A DNA stretch of 64,000 nt, taken from contig NZ_BAABJH010000001.1 of NCBI RefSeq assembly GCF_039543205.1, forward strand, positions 1,240,001 to 1,304,000. Reading direction: 5' to 3'. Made by a program: the position numbers and the translations under genes. The DNA is from Flaviramulus_B aquimarinus. Lineage in GTDB: Bacteria > Bacteroidota > Bacteroidia > Flavobacteriales > Flavobacteriaceae. The notes below the pieces were generated by a model. The model was given only the letters and a program-made list of their open reading frames with translations, did not search any database and was not told the origin of the DNA. Below, one piece after another: positions 51,115 through 60,373 of the stretch (within the stretch, counting starts at the first letter, position 1; every line of letters begins with the position of its first letter).

Positions 51115-51855
51115 TTAAACAGACGCTTTCATTAGCTCTCTATTCATTCTTGCTATATTGTCTAACGATATACCTTTTGGACATTCCACTTCGCAAGCAC
51201 CAGTATTGGTACAGTTACCAAAGCCTTCTAAATCCATTTGTGCGACCATATTTTGTACACGTTCTGATGCTTCAACTTGCCCTTGTGGTAATAATGCATA
51301 TTGTGATACTTTTGCACCAACAAATAACATAGCGCTTGAATTTTTACAAGTGGCTACACAAGCTCCACATCCAATACATGTTGCGGCATCCATAGCTTCA
51401 TCTGCAGCAATTTTAGAAATCGGAAGTGCATTAGCATCTTGGGTATTACCCGATGTGTTTACAGAAATATAGCCTCCTGCTTGTTGGATACGTTCAAAAG
51501 CCGTTCTATCTACAACCAAATCTTTTATTACTGGAAATGCAGCAGCTCTAAATGGTTCAATGGTTATCGTATCGCCATCTTTAAACATACGCATGTGTAA
51601 TTGACATGTTGTTATGCCTCTATCTGGTCCATGGGCTTCACCATTAATATACATGGAACACATCCCACAAATCCCTTCACGACAATCATGATCAAAAGCG
51701 ACTGGTTCTTCTCCTTGACTTATAAGTTGCTCATTTAAAACATCCATCATTTCAAGAAAAGACATATGCTCTGAAATATCTGTTACTTTATAATCGACCA
51801 TTTGACCCTTTGCATTCGAGTCTTTTTGTCTCCAAATTTTAAGTGTTAAATTCAT
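51115..51855 (-). CDS. sdhB: Succinate dehydrogenase/fumarate reductase iron-sulfur subunit
   Basis: A 246-residue iron-sulfur subunit of complex II, passing electrons from the flavoprotein to quinone. The [2Fe-2S] cysteines are in DCREGICGMCSMYING; the [4Fe-4S] and [3Fe-4S] ligands in CIGCGACVATCKNSS and CTNTGACEVECPKGI. It is complete and normal in length for the Bacteroidota B-type enzyme. It is separated from sdhA by an inserted four-helix-bundle gene. Confidence 0.96.
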   Translation of the reverse strand: MNLTLKIWRQKDSNAKGQMVDYKVTDISEHMSFLEMMDVLNEQLISQGEEPVAFDHDCREGICGMCSMYINGEAHGPDRGITTCQLHMRMFKDGDTITIEPFRAAAFPVIKDLVVDRTAFERIQQAGGYISVNTSGNTQDANALPISKIAADEAMDAATCIGCGACVATCKNSSAMLFVGAKVSQYALLPQGQVEASERVQNMVAQMDLEGFGNCTNTGACEVECPKGISLDNIARMNRELMKASV

Positions 51856-51957
51856 TTTAGTTTCGTTTAATAAAAGCTCATGTATTAGCTTTAATATTAT
51901 GATAATAATTCAACTTTAGAATTAGAAAAAAGAGAATAGATAAAAGAAAATAGAGCG

Positions 51958-52320
51958 TTAATTCAATCCATTTTGGGAACCTATTGTCATTCTTTGAAAT
52001 TCTTCATTTTTATTTTCTAAATTCTTCAATGTTGTTTCATCAATATACTTTCCATGATGAGCAACTAATAATTGTGTTCCTAATTCAAAAGATGACCCTA
52101 AAGACATATCAATAAAATGAGAAAAAGATTTATCTGTTCTTGCTGAACCTTCAGCTATATTACTTGGCATAGAAATAGAACATTTACTTAATTGAGAACT
52201 CAAATTGTACTTTTCATGTTTTGGAAATGTTTCTAGAATATCTGAAATATTATTCGCAATTTCTAAACCCAACTGCCATATTTTTAAGTTTTTATAATTG
52301 TGTCTTTTCCTAAAACTCAT
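51958..52320 (-). CDS. S23-type four-helix-bundle protein inserted in the sdh operon
   Basis: A 120-residue protein of the four-helix-bundle family originally found as ORFs in 23S rRNA intervening sequences: NLKIWQLGLEIANNISDIL, then LSSQLSKCSISMPSNIAEGS and SFSHFIDMSLGSSFELGTQL. The family forms pentamers; its role is unknown. It lies between sdhA and sdhB on the same strand, flanked by a purine-rich stretch (51924-51955) and a pyrimidine-rich stretch (52325-52355) that are imperfect inverted copies. sdhCAB is otherwise uninterrupted in this phylum, so an insertion is likely. Confidence 0.88.
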   Translation of the reverse strand: MSFRKRHNYKNLKIWQLGLEIANNISDILETFPKHEKYNLSSQLSKCSISMPSNIAEGSARTDKSFSHFIDMSLGSSFELGTQLLVAHHGKYIDETTLKNLENKNEEFQRMTIGSQNGLN

Positions 52321-52358
52321 TAAATCTTTTCTCTTTCTTCTTTTTTCTCTTTTCTAAT

Positions 52359-54374
52359 TTATTTGTAAGAACGTTGTTTTAGTTCAATATCCTTAAATTC
52401 CAATGCTTCTTTGTGCAAAACGGCATCAGCTGGTTCGCCTTTATATTCCCATGCAGATACAAAAGCAAAATCTTTATCATTTCGTTTTGCTTCGCCTTTT
52501 TGAGGACCATCCAATTCTGCTGATTCTTCCCTAAAGTGCCCTCCACAAGATTCTTCTCTCGTTAAAGCATCTTTAGCAAATAACTCTCCTAACTCCAAGA
52601 AATCGGCAACACGTCCAGCTTTTTCAAGTTCTAGATTCATTTCATTGGATCCTCCTGGAACAGAAACTTCTTTCCAAAATTCCTCACGGATGGCTTTAAT
52701 TTCAGCCATAGCTTCTTTTAAACCTGTTGCATTTCTAGACATTCCTGCTTTATCCCACATTACTTTTCCTAATTTCTTATGGAAATAATCTACAGATTTT
52801 GTTCCTTTATTATTAATGAAGAAGTTAATACGTTCTGTCACTTCTTTTTCTGCTTCATCAAATTCTGAAGTGTCTGTTGGAATTTCTCCTGTACGGATAT
52901 CATCAGCTAAATAATCGCCAATGGTATATGGCAATACAAAATAACCATCTGCCAACCCTTGCATTAATGCTGAAGCACCTAACCTATTAGCTCCGTGGTC
53001 CGAGAAATTAGCTTCGCCAATACAGTAACAACCTGGAATGGTAGTCATTAAATTATAATCTACCCAAACACCTCCCATGGTATAGTGAACTGCTGGATAA
53101 ATCATCATAGGTGTTTTGTATGGGTTTTGATCTACAATCTTCTCATACATCTGAAATAGGTTGCCGTATTTTGCTTCTACGATAGCTTGACCTAACTCAT
53201 ATATTTTTGATTCGGAAGCGTTTTCTATATTATGAATCTTAGCTTGTTCTTTTCCATAGCGTTCGATAGCAGCTGCAAAATCTAAATACACGGCTTCTCC
53301 TGTTGCATTAACACCGTATCCGGCATCGCATCGTTCTTTTGCTGCTCTAGATGCCACATCACGAGGCACTAAGTTTCCAAAGGCTGGATAGCGACGCTCT
53401 AAGTAATAATCGCGTTCGTCTTCAGATAAATCAGTTGGCTTTTTACGTCCTTCACGAATGGCCTTTACATCATCTAAATTTTTAGGCACCCAAATACGAC
53501 CATCGTTTCGTAATGACTCCGACATTAGTGTTAATTTAGACTGATAATCTCCTGAACGCGGTATACATGTTGGGTGGATTTGTGTATAACAAGGATTTGC
53601 AAAATAGGCCCCTTTTTTATGAATTTTCCAACCCGCTGTAACGTTAGAACCCATGGCATTTGTTGACAAGAAATAGACATTACCATAACCTCCTGTAGCT
53701 ACAACAACAGCATGTGCTGAATGACGTTCTATTTCGCCTGTAATTAAATTACGTGCTATTATACCTCTTGCTTTACCTCCAACTATAACAACATCAAGCA
53801 TTTCGTGACGATTAAACATTTCTATTTTACCACGTGCTATTTGCCTATTCATTGCAGAATATGCTCCTAATAGTAATTGTTGTCCTGTTTGTCCTTTGGC
53901 ATAGAATGTTCTGGATACTAATACCCCTCCAAAAGAACGGTTATCTAATAACCCTCCATAATCCCTTGCAAAAGGAACACCTTGGGCGACACATTGGTCT
54001 ATTATATTTGTAGACACCTCAGCCAAACGATATACATTCGCTTCGCGCGAACGGTAATCGCCGCCTTTTACAGTATCATAAAATAATCTATATGTTGAAT
54101 CGCCATCACCTTGATAATTCTTGGCAGCGTTAATTCCTCCTTGCGCCGCAATTGAATGCGCACGGCGTGGAGAATCTTGATAAGCAAATGCTTTTACATT
54201 ATAGCCCAATTCAGCAAGGGTTGCTGCTGCAGATCCGCCTGCTAAACCTGTTCCAACAACAATAACATCTATATGACGCTTGTTTGCAGGGTTTACAAGA
54301 TTAATTTTATTTTTATAATCTGTCCACTTATCTTTAATTGGACCCTTTGGTACTTTTGAATCTAATGTTGCCAT
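52359..54374 (-). CDS. sdhA: Succinate dehydrogenase/fumarate reductase flavoprotein subunit
   Basis: A 671-residue FAD subunit that oxidises succinate to fumarate. It has the dinucleotide motif IDVIVVGTGLAGGSAAATLAE near residue 38, the FAD-attachment HSIAAQGGINAAKNYQGDGD region, and the active-site ANRLGASALMQGLADGYF and NHGANRLG-type segments. The length is that of the B-type enzyme. It starts two bases after sdhC, so the two are coupled. Confidence 0.97.
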   Translation of the reverse strand: MATLDSKVPKGPIKDKWTDYKNKINLVNPANKRHIDVIVVGTGLAGGSAAATLAELGYNVKAFAYQDSPRRAHSIAAQGGINAAKNYQGDGDSTYRLFYDTVKGGDYRSREANVYRLAEVSTNIIDQCVAQGVPFARDYGGLLDNRSFGGVLVSRTFYAKGQTGQQLLLGAYSAMNRQIARGKIEMFNRHEMLDVVIVGGKARGIIARNLITGEIERHSAHAVVVATGGYGNVYFLSTNAMGSNVTAGWKIHKKGAYFANPCYTQIHPTCIPRSGDYQSKLTLMSESLRNDGRIWVPKNLDDVKAIREGRKKPTDLSEDERDYYLERRYPAFGNLVPRDVASRAAKERCDAGYGVNATGEAVYLDFAAAIERYGKEQAKIHNIENASESKIYELGQAIVEAKYGNLFQMYEKIVDQNPYKTPMMIYPAVHYTMGGVWVDYNLMTTIPGCYCIGEANFSDHGANRLGASALMQGLADGYFVLPYTIGDYLADDIRTGEIPTDTSEFDEAEKEVTERINFFINNKGTKSVDYFHKKLGKVMWDKAGMSRNATGLKEAMAEIKAIREEFWKEVSVPGGSNEMNLELEKAGRVADFLELGELFAKDALTREESCGGHFREESAELDGPQKGEAKRNDKDFAFVSAWEYKGEPADAVLHKEALEFKDIELKQRSYK

Positions 54375-54376
54375 AT

Positions 54377-55063
54377 CTATGATAATACGTATTTAAGGTG
54401 GTGATAAAGTGCAATAACAATAAATCCTAATGGAATTATAATTGAATAAGCTTTCCCGATATTCTGTAATGTTTTCTTTCTACCTGCAGTGGCACCCATA
54501 GACTGAAATGCCGATGTAAACCCGTGTAATAAATGAAGCATTAAAAATATAAAGGCAATAACATATGCAATCGTTCTTATATGACTATGAAATTTATGCT
54601 CTAACTCATGAAAATATCTGTATCCATCTACGCCTTCATGTAACCCAGACCAATCACCTTGCACAAACTTGGTGTTAATCTCTGGAAACCAGAAGTCTAT
54701 AAAATGTAATACTACAAAAGCTAGAATAGCAACGCCACTCCAAATCATATTTCTACTTACCCAAGTAGAATTAGCAGCACCATTATTCTTAGCATATTTA
54801 ACGCCGTTTGCTTTTTTGTTTTTAAGTTCCAATACAAAGCCCATTACAAAATGAAATACCACACCAAAAATCAATATGGGCTGTAAAGCAAATTGAACCA
54901 AAGGATTTGTACCCATAAAATGAGACACTTCGTTAAAAAGGTCTGGATTAAATACCGATAAAATATTAATTGCGAAATGTTGAAGCAAGAAAAACATAAG
55001 GAAGAATGCTGAAAGCGCCATGGCTACCTTTCTTCCAATCGAAGATTTAAAAAATCCGCTCAT
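54377..55063 (-). CDS. sdhC: Succinate dehydrogenase cytochrome b subunit
   Basis: A 228-residue membrane anchor with five helices (about residues 10-30, 56-78, 107-127, 160-182, 205-225) and conserved histidines in LLQHFAINIL, FGVVFHFVMGF, VVLHFIDFWF and LLHLLHGFTSAFQ, which bind two b hemes. This is the B-type di-heme anchor, used with menaquinone in Bacteroidota. It begins the sdhCAB operon. Confidence 0.95.
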   Translation of the reverse strand: MSGFFKSSIGRKVAMALSAFFLMFFLLQHFAINILSVFNPDLFNEVSHFMGTNPLVQFALQPILIFGVVFHFVMGFVLELKNKKANGVKYAKNNGAANSTWVSRNMIWSGVAILAFVVLHFIDFWFPEINTKFVQGDWSGLHEGVDGYRYFHELEHKFHSHIRTIAYVIAFIFLMLHLLHGFTSAFQSMGATAGRKKTLQNIGKAYSIIIPLGFIVIALYHHLKYVLS

Positions 55064-55286
55064 TATTTTGAAATTATTTTAAGATTGTTACAAAGGTAGG
55101 TTAGCAATGAGTTATAGGCAAATAACAAATGTCATGTTTTTTCTATTTAGAATGATTTTAAAGAAGACCTTAGAAGAGATGTTTACCTTGTAAATATTGC
55201 GAATATTATAAAATAATAATCAAAAAAATACATATTTTATAAATATTTTGTTAATTTAAAACGATTAACCAATAAATTAAAATAAA

Positions 55287-55568
55287 ATGGATACGTATTT
55301 ACCTTTGATTATTCAACTAGTTAGTGGTGCTATTGGCGGAAACATTGCTGGTTCACTCATGAAAAACTCATCGTTAGGAACATTATGGAATTCTATAGTC
55401 GGCATATTAGGCGGCGGACTTGGCGGTAGTGTTCTTAGTATGATAGGACTAGGAACTGATGGTAGCATGGATTTATCTGGAATACTGAGTAGTGTTGCCA
55501 GAGGCGGCGTAGGTGGCGGTATTGTTTTGGCCATCATTGGATTCATTAAAAAAGCATTGAATAAGTAA
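55287..55568 (+). CDS. Small glycine-rich membrane protein
   Basis: A 93-residue protein with a GAIGGNIAGSLMKNSSLGTL-type start, a GILGGGLGGSVLSMIGLG centre and a final helix ending FIKKALNK: two or three Gly-rich helices. It resembles small transglycosylase-associated/GlsB-like membrane proteins, but the match is only in character. Function unknown. It has a very strong palindromic terminator downstream, indicating a discrete transcript. Confidence 0.75.
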   Translation: MDTYLPLIIQLVSGAIGGNIAGSLMKNSSLGTLWNSIVGILGGGLGGSVLSMIGLGTDGSMDLSGILSSVARGGVGGGIVLAIIGFIKKALNK

Positions 55569-55585
55569 ATAGTCATACTTTAATA

Positions 55586-55641
55586 AAAAAGAGGTGGTCT
55601 AAAAAGTCTTTATAAAGACTTTTTAGACCACCTCTTTTTTA
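55586..55641. terminator. Perfect 28-bp inverted repeat terminator
   Basis: The 56 bases from 55586 to 55641 form one perfect inverted repeat centred on 55613/55614, with a GAGGTGGTCT arm and A/T ends. It lies between convergent genes and will stop transcription both ways. Confidence 0.93.
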
Positions 55642-55653
55642 CGACTAAACCAA

Positions 55654-57498
55654 TTAATTTATAATCAGTTTTTTAGTGATAACAGTATTATCTGAATGAA
55701 TGTTTACAAAATAAATACCTTTAGAAATGCCTACTAGATTAATAGCTTGTGTTCTTGAATTATTTGAAAAATCATGATCAGATATTAACCTACCGTTAAT
55801 ATCATATATAACGGCTTTTTCTAAATTAACAAAGGATTCATTTTTAATATAAAATTGATTACTTGCAGGGTTGGGATATAATGTAATTAAGCTTGCTAAA
55901 TTATTGTCTTCCACACTTAAGCCACAATCGCCTGAGTAATTAACCATTTCATCTCTTACAGGACCACAATTTTGACTTGTAATACTTCTTGATTGAATAT
56001 CTTGAGCCGCGGCAATACTATTGGCATCTAAAACATTAAAGGATTCATTAGGATTAAGTTCAAAATGCATCAAATTATTGGTATCAATAACATGGCTTAA
56101 TTGGTGTCCATGACCTAACTCATGTAAAGCAACCGTTTCAAAATCAATTTCTCCTGGATCAAAAGTACCTGTTCCAAAATACCAACTTGCCTCACTGTCA
56201 AAAACAATATCTAAATCGGCAACAAACCACTCAACGCCTGTTGTACAGTTACTTCCTGAGTACCAAGAATAACAGGTTCCTAAAACATTATTTCCCAGCT
56301 CTGAGCCATTATCAAACCGAATAACAATTTCATTATCCGCATCTAATTCCCCATCTACCGGCATATCTATATCAACACCAATAACATCTGTTGTTGTTGG
56401 CGTGTTACTAACTTCCCAATTGATTTTAGTGGTACATCTCCAATTATCAAAGGCTCTCATAAAAGCAGCCTTGGCACCTGGATGCTCTATATCATTAAAA
56501 AAGTCGGTTTGCATCTCCCAAGTATACCCCCCAGAACCGTTATCATCAAGGTGTTGTACTTGAAATGCTTCATCGCCAGAGCCTAAATTAAAAGGAATAT
56601 TGCTCTGGGCAGAACTCACTGTTAAAGTCGTATTTGATATATCACTATTGTCATCAGCATCAGTGACCCGTATGGTTCCTGTGCCTGCTGTACCAATATT
56701 ACCTATAGATGGCACCTCAACGGTTATCTGAGTAGGGGTCCACGTTAAAATTTGCGAATCTAAAGCATCAAAAAAAGTAGCACCTCCATCATCAGAATTC
56801 CTAAAGCTTACTTTACCTTGGGTTCCAAAATCCGAACCATTTATAGTTAATACCGCCCCTGTTCCAGCTGTTATTGTTGTTGGCGAAAAATTAGTAATGG
56901 TTATCGCTGGACCTTTATTGTTGGTATTGAATTTAGAACGTATACTTTCAATATTAAAATCCGCAACCTCAATAAAATCCATTTTTGTATGGCTCATAAT
57001 CTCATTATAAAATACAGACTTAATACCTTGTTTTTTATTAAATGGATTGGCCGCTGCATCTGTATACAAATCGTATTTATAAAAACCCTGTATAGCGCCA
57101 TAGGTTTTAAACTGTTTGTTTTTAGATATGCTTTTCGAATTTACGTTACTGTCATATAAAGTAAATATTCCAACACTTCCTTTTTGTAGCTTTAAACTGT
57201 TTGAAGCTATTAAAGCTGTTAAACCAACCGTCCCTCCTATTGTTATAACATCAATAGTTGTGATGGTGTTTCCTTTAAAAACTTTATAGACTTCAACGGT
57301 ATTTGCAGTATATATTAATCTATGGTCTACATCCCAAAATGATTTTTTTGAAACAACTTTCCCCTCAACTACCAAAGATGAATTATTTATTTGATCTTTT
57401 AAGGAGCTTTCTTTAAGCGAAACTTGAGCAATTACACTTGAATAACCCAAGAAACTCACAAGCACTATCGTAAATAGACTTTTAGTAATTTTCTTCAT
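55654..57498 (-). CDS. Secreted zinc metalloprotease with IPT/TIG domain and T9SS signal
   Basis: A 614-residue exported protein. After the signal peptide (ends SSVIAQ) comes a region of about 180 residues, then an IPT/TIG domain (about 200-290: PAITITNFSPTTITAGTGAV), then a catalytic part with the zinc motif VALHELGHGHQLSHV and the NNLMHFELNP met-turn, and a C-terminal sorting domain (LITLYPNPASNQFYIKNESF, ISKGIYFVNI). It is therefore a type IX-secreted metalloprotease of the metzincin type. Start set at 57498 to place the signal peptide; the frame extends 11 codons upstream. Confidence 0.9.
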   Translation of the reverse strand: MKKITKSLFTIVLVSFLGYSSVIAQVSLKESSLKDQINNSSLVVEGKVVSKKSFWDVDHRLIYTANTVEVYKVFKGNTITTIDVITIGGTVGLTALIASNSLKLQKGSVGIFTLYDSNVNSKSISKNKQFKTYGAIQGFYKYDLYTDAAANPFNKKQGIKSVFYNEIMSHTKMDFIEVADFNIESIRSKFNTNNKGPAITITNFSPTTITAGTGAVLTINGSDFGTQGKVSFRNSDDGGATFFDALDSQILTWTPTQITVEVPSIGNIGTAGTGTIRVTDADDNSDISNTTLTVSSAQSNIPFNLGSGDEAFQVQHLDDNGSGGYTWEMQTDFFNDIEHPGAKAAFMRAFDNWRCTTKINWEVSNTPTTTDVIGVDIDMPVDGELDADNEIVIRFDNGSELGNNVLGTCYSWYSGSNCTTGVEWFVADLDIVFDSEASWYFGTGTFDPGEIDFETVALHELGHGHQLSHVIDTNNLMHFELNPNESFNVLDANSIAAAQDIQSRSITSQNCGPVRDEMVNYSGDCGLSVEDNNLASLITLYPNPASNQFYIKNESFVNLEKAVIYDINGRLISDHDFSNNSRTQAINLVGISKGIYFVNIHSDNTVITKKLIIN

Positions 57499-57603
57499 AA
57501 TAAAATAAATTTGTAATTCGTGAGGGCTCATAAATATAACAAATAATATTTTACTTTTGTTTTTTTACATTTACGAAGGCTTAAACTTAAATATAATATT
57601 GTC

Positions 57604-58896
57604 ATGAAATATCATCCTATAAACAAAGCGCTTTTTATTAATAACAGAAATAAATTTACAGCAAGTATGCGCCCAAATAGCTTGGCTGTTTTTAATTCCA
57701 ATGACATTTATCCCATAAGCGCAGATAGTACTATGCCTTTTGAGCAGCATCGAGATATTCTATATTTAAGTGGTGTAGATCAGGAAGAAAGTGTCTTGGT
57801 TTTATTTCCGGATTGTCCAAAAGAAATGCATCGAGAAATCTTGTTTTTAAAAGAAACAAATGCGCATATTGCTATTTGGGAAGGCGAAAAGCTAACTAAA
57901 GAAAAGGCTTTTGAAACCAGTGGCATAAAAACTGTTTACTGGTTACAGGATTTAGAAAAAATTATATCGGAAATCATGACACAATGCGATACGGTATACA
58001 TTAACACAAATGAACATTACCGCGCTAATGTTGAAACCGAAACCCGTGAAGACCGTTTTACTAAATGGCTAAAGAATAAATACCCTGCCCATGCTGTTGC
58101 AAAAAGTAATCCTATATTACAGCGTTTACGTTCTGTAAAAGATCCTATTGAAATTGATTTAATCCAAAAAGCCTGTGATATTACTGAAAAAGGTTTCCGA
58201 CGCATTTTAAACTTTGTAAAACCTAATGTTTGGGAGTTTGAAATTGAAGCAGAGTTTATGCATGAATTTTTAAGAAATCGTTCTAAAAAGTTTGCTTACA
58301 CTCCAATTGTTGCCTCAGGGAACAATGCTAATGTGTTGCATTATATTGAAAACAACCAACAATGTAAAGCTGGCGAATTAATATTAATGGATATTGGGGC
58401 TGAATACGCTAATTACTCTAGTGATATGACGCGAAGTATTCCCGTTTCTGGTCGCTTTACTGATAGACAAAAAGCTATTTATAATGCTGTAATTCGAGTA
58501 AAAAATGAAGCAACAAATATGCTTATTCCAGGAACAGATTGGGCAGCGTACCATGTTGAAGTTGGAAAAATAATGACTCACGAACTACTAGGTTTAGGTT
58601 TACTTGATAAGTCTGATGTACAAAATGAAAACCCAGATTGGCCCGCATATAAAAAATATTTTATGCACGGTACAAGCCATCATATCGGTTTAGACACGCA
58701 TGATTATGGTATTTTAACTGAATCGATGCAAGCCAATATGGTTTTTACTGTTGAACCTGGAATTTATATCCCAGACGAAGGCTTTGGCATTAGACTAGAA
58801 GATGATGTGGTGATTCAAAAAACTGGAGCCCCTTTCAATTTAATGAGAAACATTCCTATTGAGGCTGACGAGATTGAAGATATTATGAACTCTTAA
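57604..58896 (+). CDS. pepP: Xaa-Pro aminopeptidase (aminopeptidase P)
   Basis: A 430-residue M24 peptidase that removes N-terminal residues preceding proline. The N-terminal creatinase-type domain leads into the pita-bread domain with dinuclear metal ligands: MDIGAEYANYSSDMTRSIPV (two Asp), MHGTSHHIGLDTHDYG (His), VEPGIYIP (Glu) and GIRLEDDVVI (Glu). Complete. No signal peptide, so it acts in the cytoplasm. Confidence 0.95.
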   Translation: MKYHPINKALFINNRNKFTASMRPNSLAVFNSNDIYPISADSTMPFEQHRDILYLSGVDQEESVLVLFPDCPKEMHREILFLKETNAHIAIWEGEKLTKEKAFETSGIKTVYWLQDLEKIISEIMTQCDTVYINTNEHYRANVETETREDRFTKWLKNKYPAHAVAKSNPILQRLRSVKDPIEIDLIQKACDITEKGFRRILNFVKPNVWEFEIEAEFMHEFLRNRSKKFAYTPIVASGNNANVLHYIENNQQCKAGELILMDIGAEYANYSSDMTRSIPVSGRFTDRQKAIYNAVIRVKNEATNMLIPGTDWAAYHVEVGKIMTHELLGLGLLDKSDVQNENPDWPAYKKYFMHGTSHHIGLDTHDYGILTESMQANMVFTVEPGIYIPDEGFGIRLEDDVVIQKTGAPFNLMRNIPIEADEIEDIMNS

Positions 58897-58903
58897 AATA
58901 AGA

Positions 58904-58927
58904 AAGGGTCGTTTTTCAACGACCCTT
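58904..58927. terminator. Terminator between pepP and lysC
   Basis: AAGGGTCGTT and AACGACCCTT form a ten-base perfect stem with a TTTC loop between convergent pepP and lysC. Confidence 0.85.
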
Positions 58928-58953
58928 ATAGCTAGCAAATCTAATATTGTAAT

Positions 58954-60276
58954 TTACAGAGTGACTAATTCAAATAAATAATCGTTTAGTTTTTGCAGCG
59001 TATTAATTTTATCTTTTGTATCAATTAATAATGATATATTATTTTTACTTCCTCCATAAGAAATCATTCTAATTTTTACATCTTGTAAAATTTGAAACAA
59101 TTTATAGGTGTCTTTATGATCAACTACTGAATGCCCAACCAGACAAACAATACTTTGGTTTTTATCAATCTCAATAGTCGCCACTTTTTTTAATTCCTTA
59201 ATAATTTCATCTAAATTTCTATCATCATCAATAGTTAACGAAACAGCTACTTCTGAAGTTGTAATCATGTCAATAGATGTCTGATAGTCTTCAAAAATTT
59301 CAAATACTTTTTTTAAGAAACCATGCGCCTGCAACATTCGTGCAGATTTTATTTTTATGGCTGTAATATTATCTTTAGCGGCAATTGCTTTAATTCCATT
59401 GTCTGAAGTGTGACTAGAAATTAATGTCCCATGTGCATCAGGATCCATCGTGTTTTTAAGTCTAACTGGAATATTATCAGCTCTTACTGGCGTAACAGTT
59501 TGCGGGTGTAATATTTTAGCGCCAAAATAGGCCAATTCCGCAGCTTCTTCAAATGATAAATTTGCAATAGCCTTTGTATTCTGAACATGTCTAGGGTCAT
59601 TGTTATGCATCCCGTCAATATCTGTCCATATCTGCACCTCTTCAGCTTTAATAGCAGCACCAATAATCGTGGCTGTATAATCGCTACCGCCACGCTGTAA
59701 ATTTGAGATTACCCCAAGGTCATCTAAACAAATAAACCCTTGTGTGATGTATAGGTCTGCATCTTCAGCATGCTTTACCACAGCTTGAAAATTTTCTTTG
59801 ATATATGACAGGTCAGGTTCTTTATTGCCATCAATTCGCATAAAATCCAAAGCAGGCAATAACGCAGAACGAATACCTTCTTGCTTTAAATAACTATTAA
59901 ACATATACGTTGAAAGCAATTCACCTTGAGCTACAATTTGATTATCTAACAACTCTGAAGCTTCTTTATAAGTACATTCAACTAAAAAGCTAAAAATTCC
60001 TGATATATAATTTTTAACATCTTTATTTAAAACAACATCCTTAAGAAGTTTATCTATCGTATTAAAATAGGTTTCATGAAGTTTATTAATCTTTTCAATA
60101 GCATCATTAGGGTTACCATCTGAAACATCTTGAGCAATAGCAACCAATTTATTAGTTGTACCAGACATTGCTGAAAGCACCACAACCTTTTTCTTGCCAT
60201 CGTTAATTATACGTTTAACGTTGCTCATATTTTCAATGGACCCAACAGAGGTTCCTCCAAACTTCAAAACTTTCAT
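58954..60276 (-). CDS. lysC: Aspartate kinase (monofunctional)
   Basis: A 440-residue aspartokinase, first step of Lys, Thr, Met and diaminopimelate synthesis. The N-terminal KFGGTSVGSIENM motif and LQRGGSDYTATIIGAAIKA, WTDIDGM and AKILHPQTV segments mark the catalytic domain; two C-terminal ACT domains (about residues 300-440) provide feedback control. It is not fused to homoserine dehydrogenase. Start at 60276; the frame runs 11 codons upstream. A divergent ACT-like gene begins about 97 bases away. Confidence 0.95.
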   Translation of the reverse strand: MKVLKFGGTSVGSIENMSNVKRIINDGKKKVVVLSAMSGTTNKLVAIAQDVSDGNPNDAIEKINKLHETYFNTIDKLLKDVVLNKDVKNYISGIFSFLVECTYKEASELLDNQIVAQGELLSTYMFNSYLKQEGIRSALLPALDFMRIDGNKEPDLSYIKENFQAVVKHAEDADLYITQGFICLDDLGVISNLQRGGSDYTATIIGAAIKAEEVQIWTDIDGMHNNDPRHVQNTKAIANLSFEEAAELAYFGAKILHPQTVTPVRADNIPVRLKNTMDPDAHGTLISSHTSDNGIKAIAAKDNITAIKIKSARMLQAHGFLKKVFEIFEDYQTSIDMITTSEVAVSLTIDDDRNLDEIIKELKKVATIEIDKNQSIVCLVGHSVVDHKDTYKLFQILQDVKIRMISYGGSKNNISLLIDTKDKINTLQKLNDYLFELVTL

Positions 60277-60373
60277 GCTTGTCGATTTGCAGGTAAAATT
60301 AGGACTCATTTACCTAATACCTATGTTTATTAAAAAAAATGTTTATTTTTACACATATTGTTAAATAATTAAC

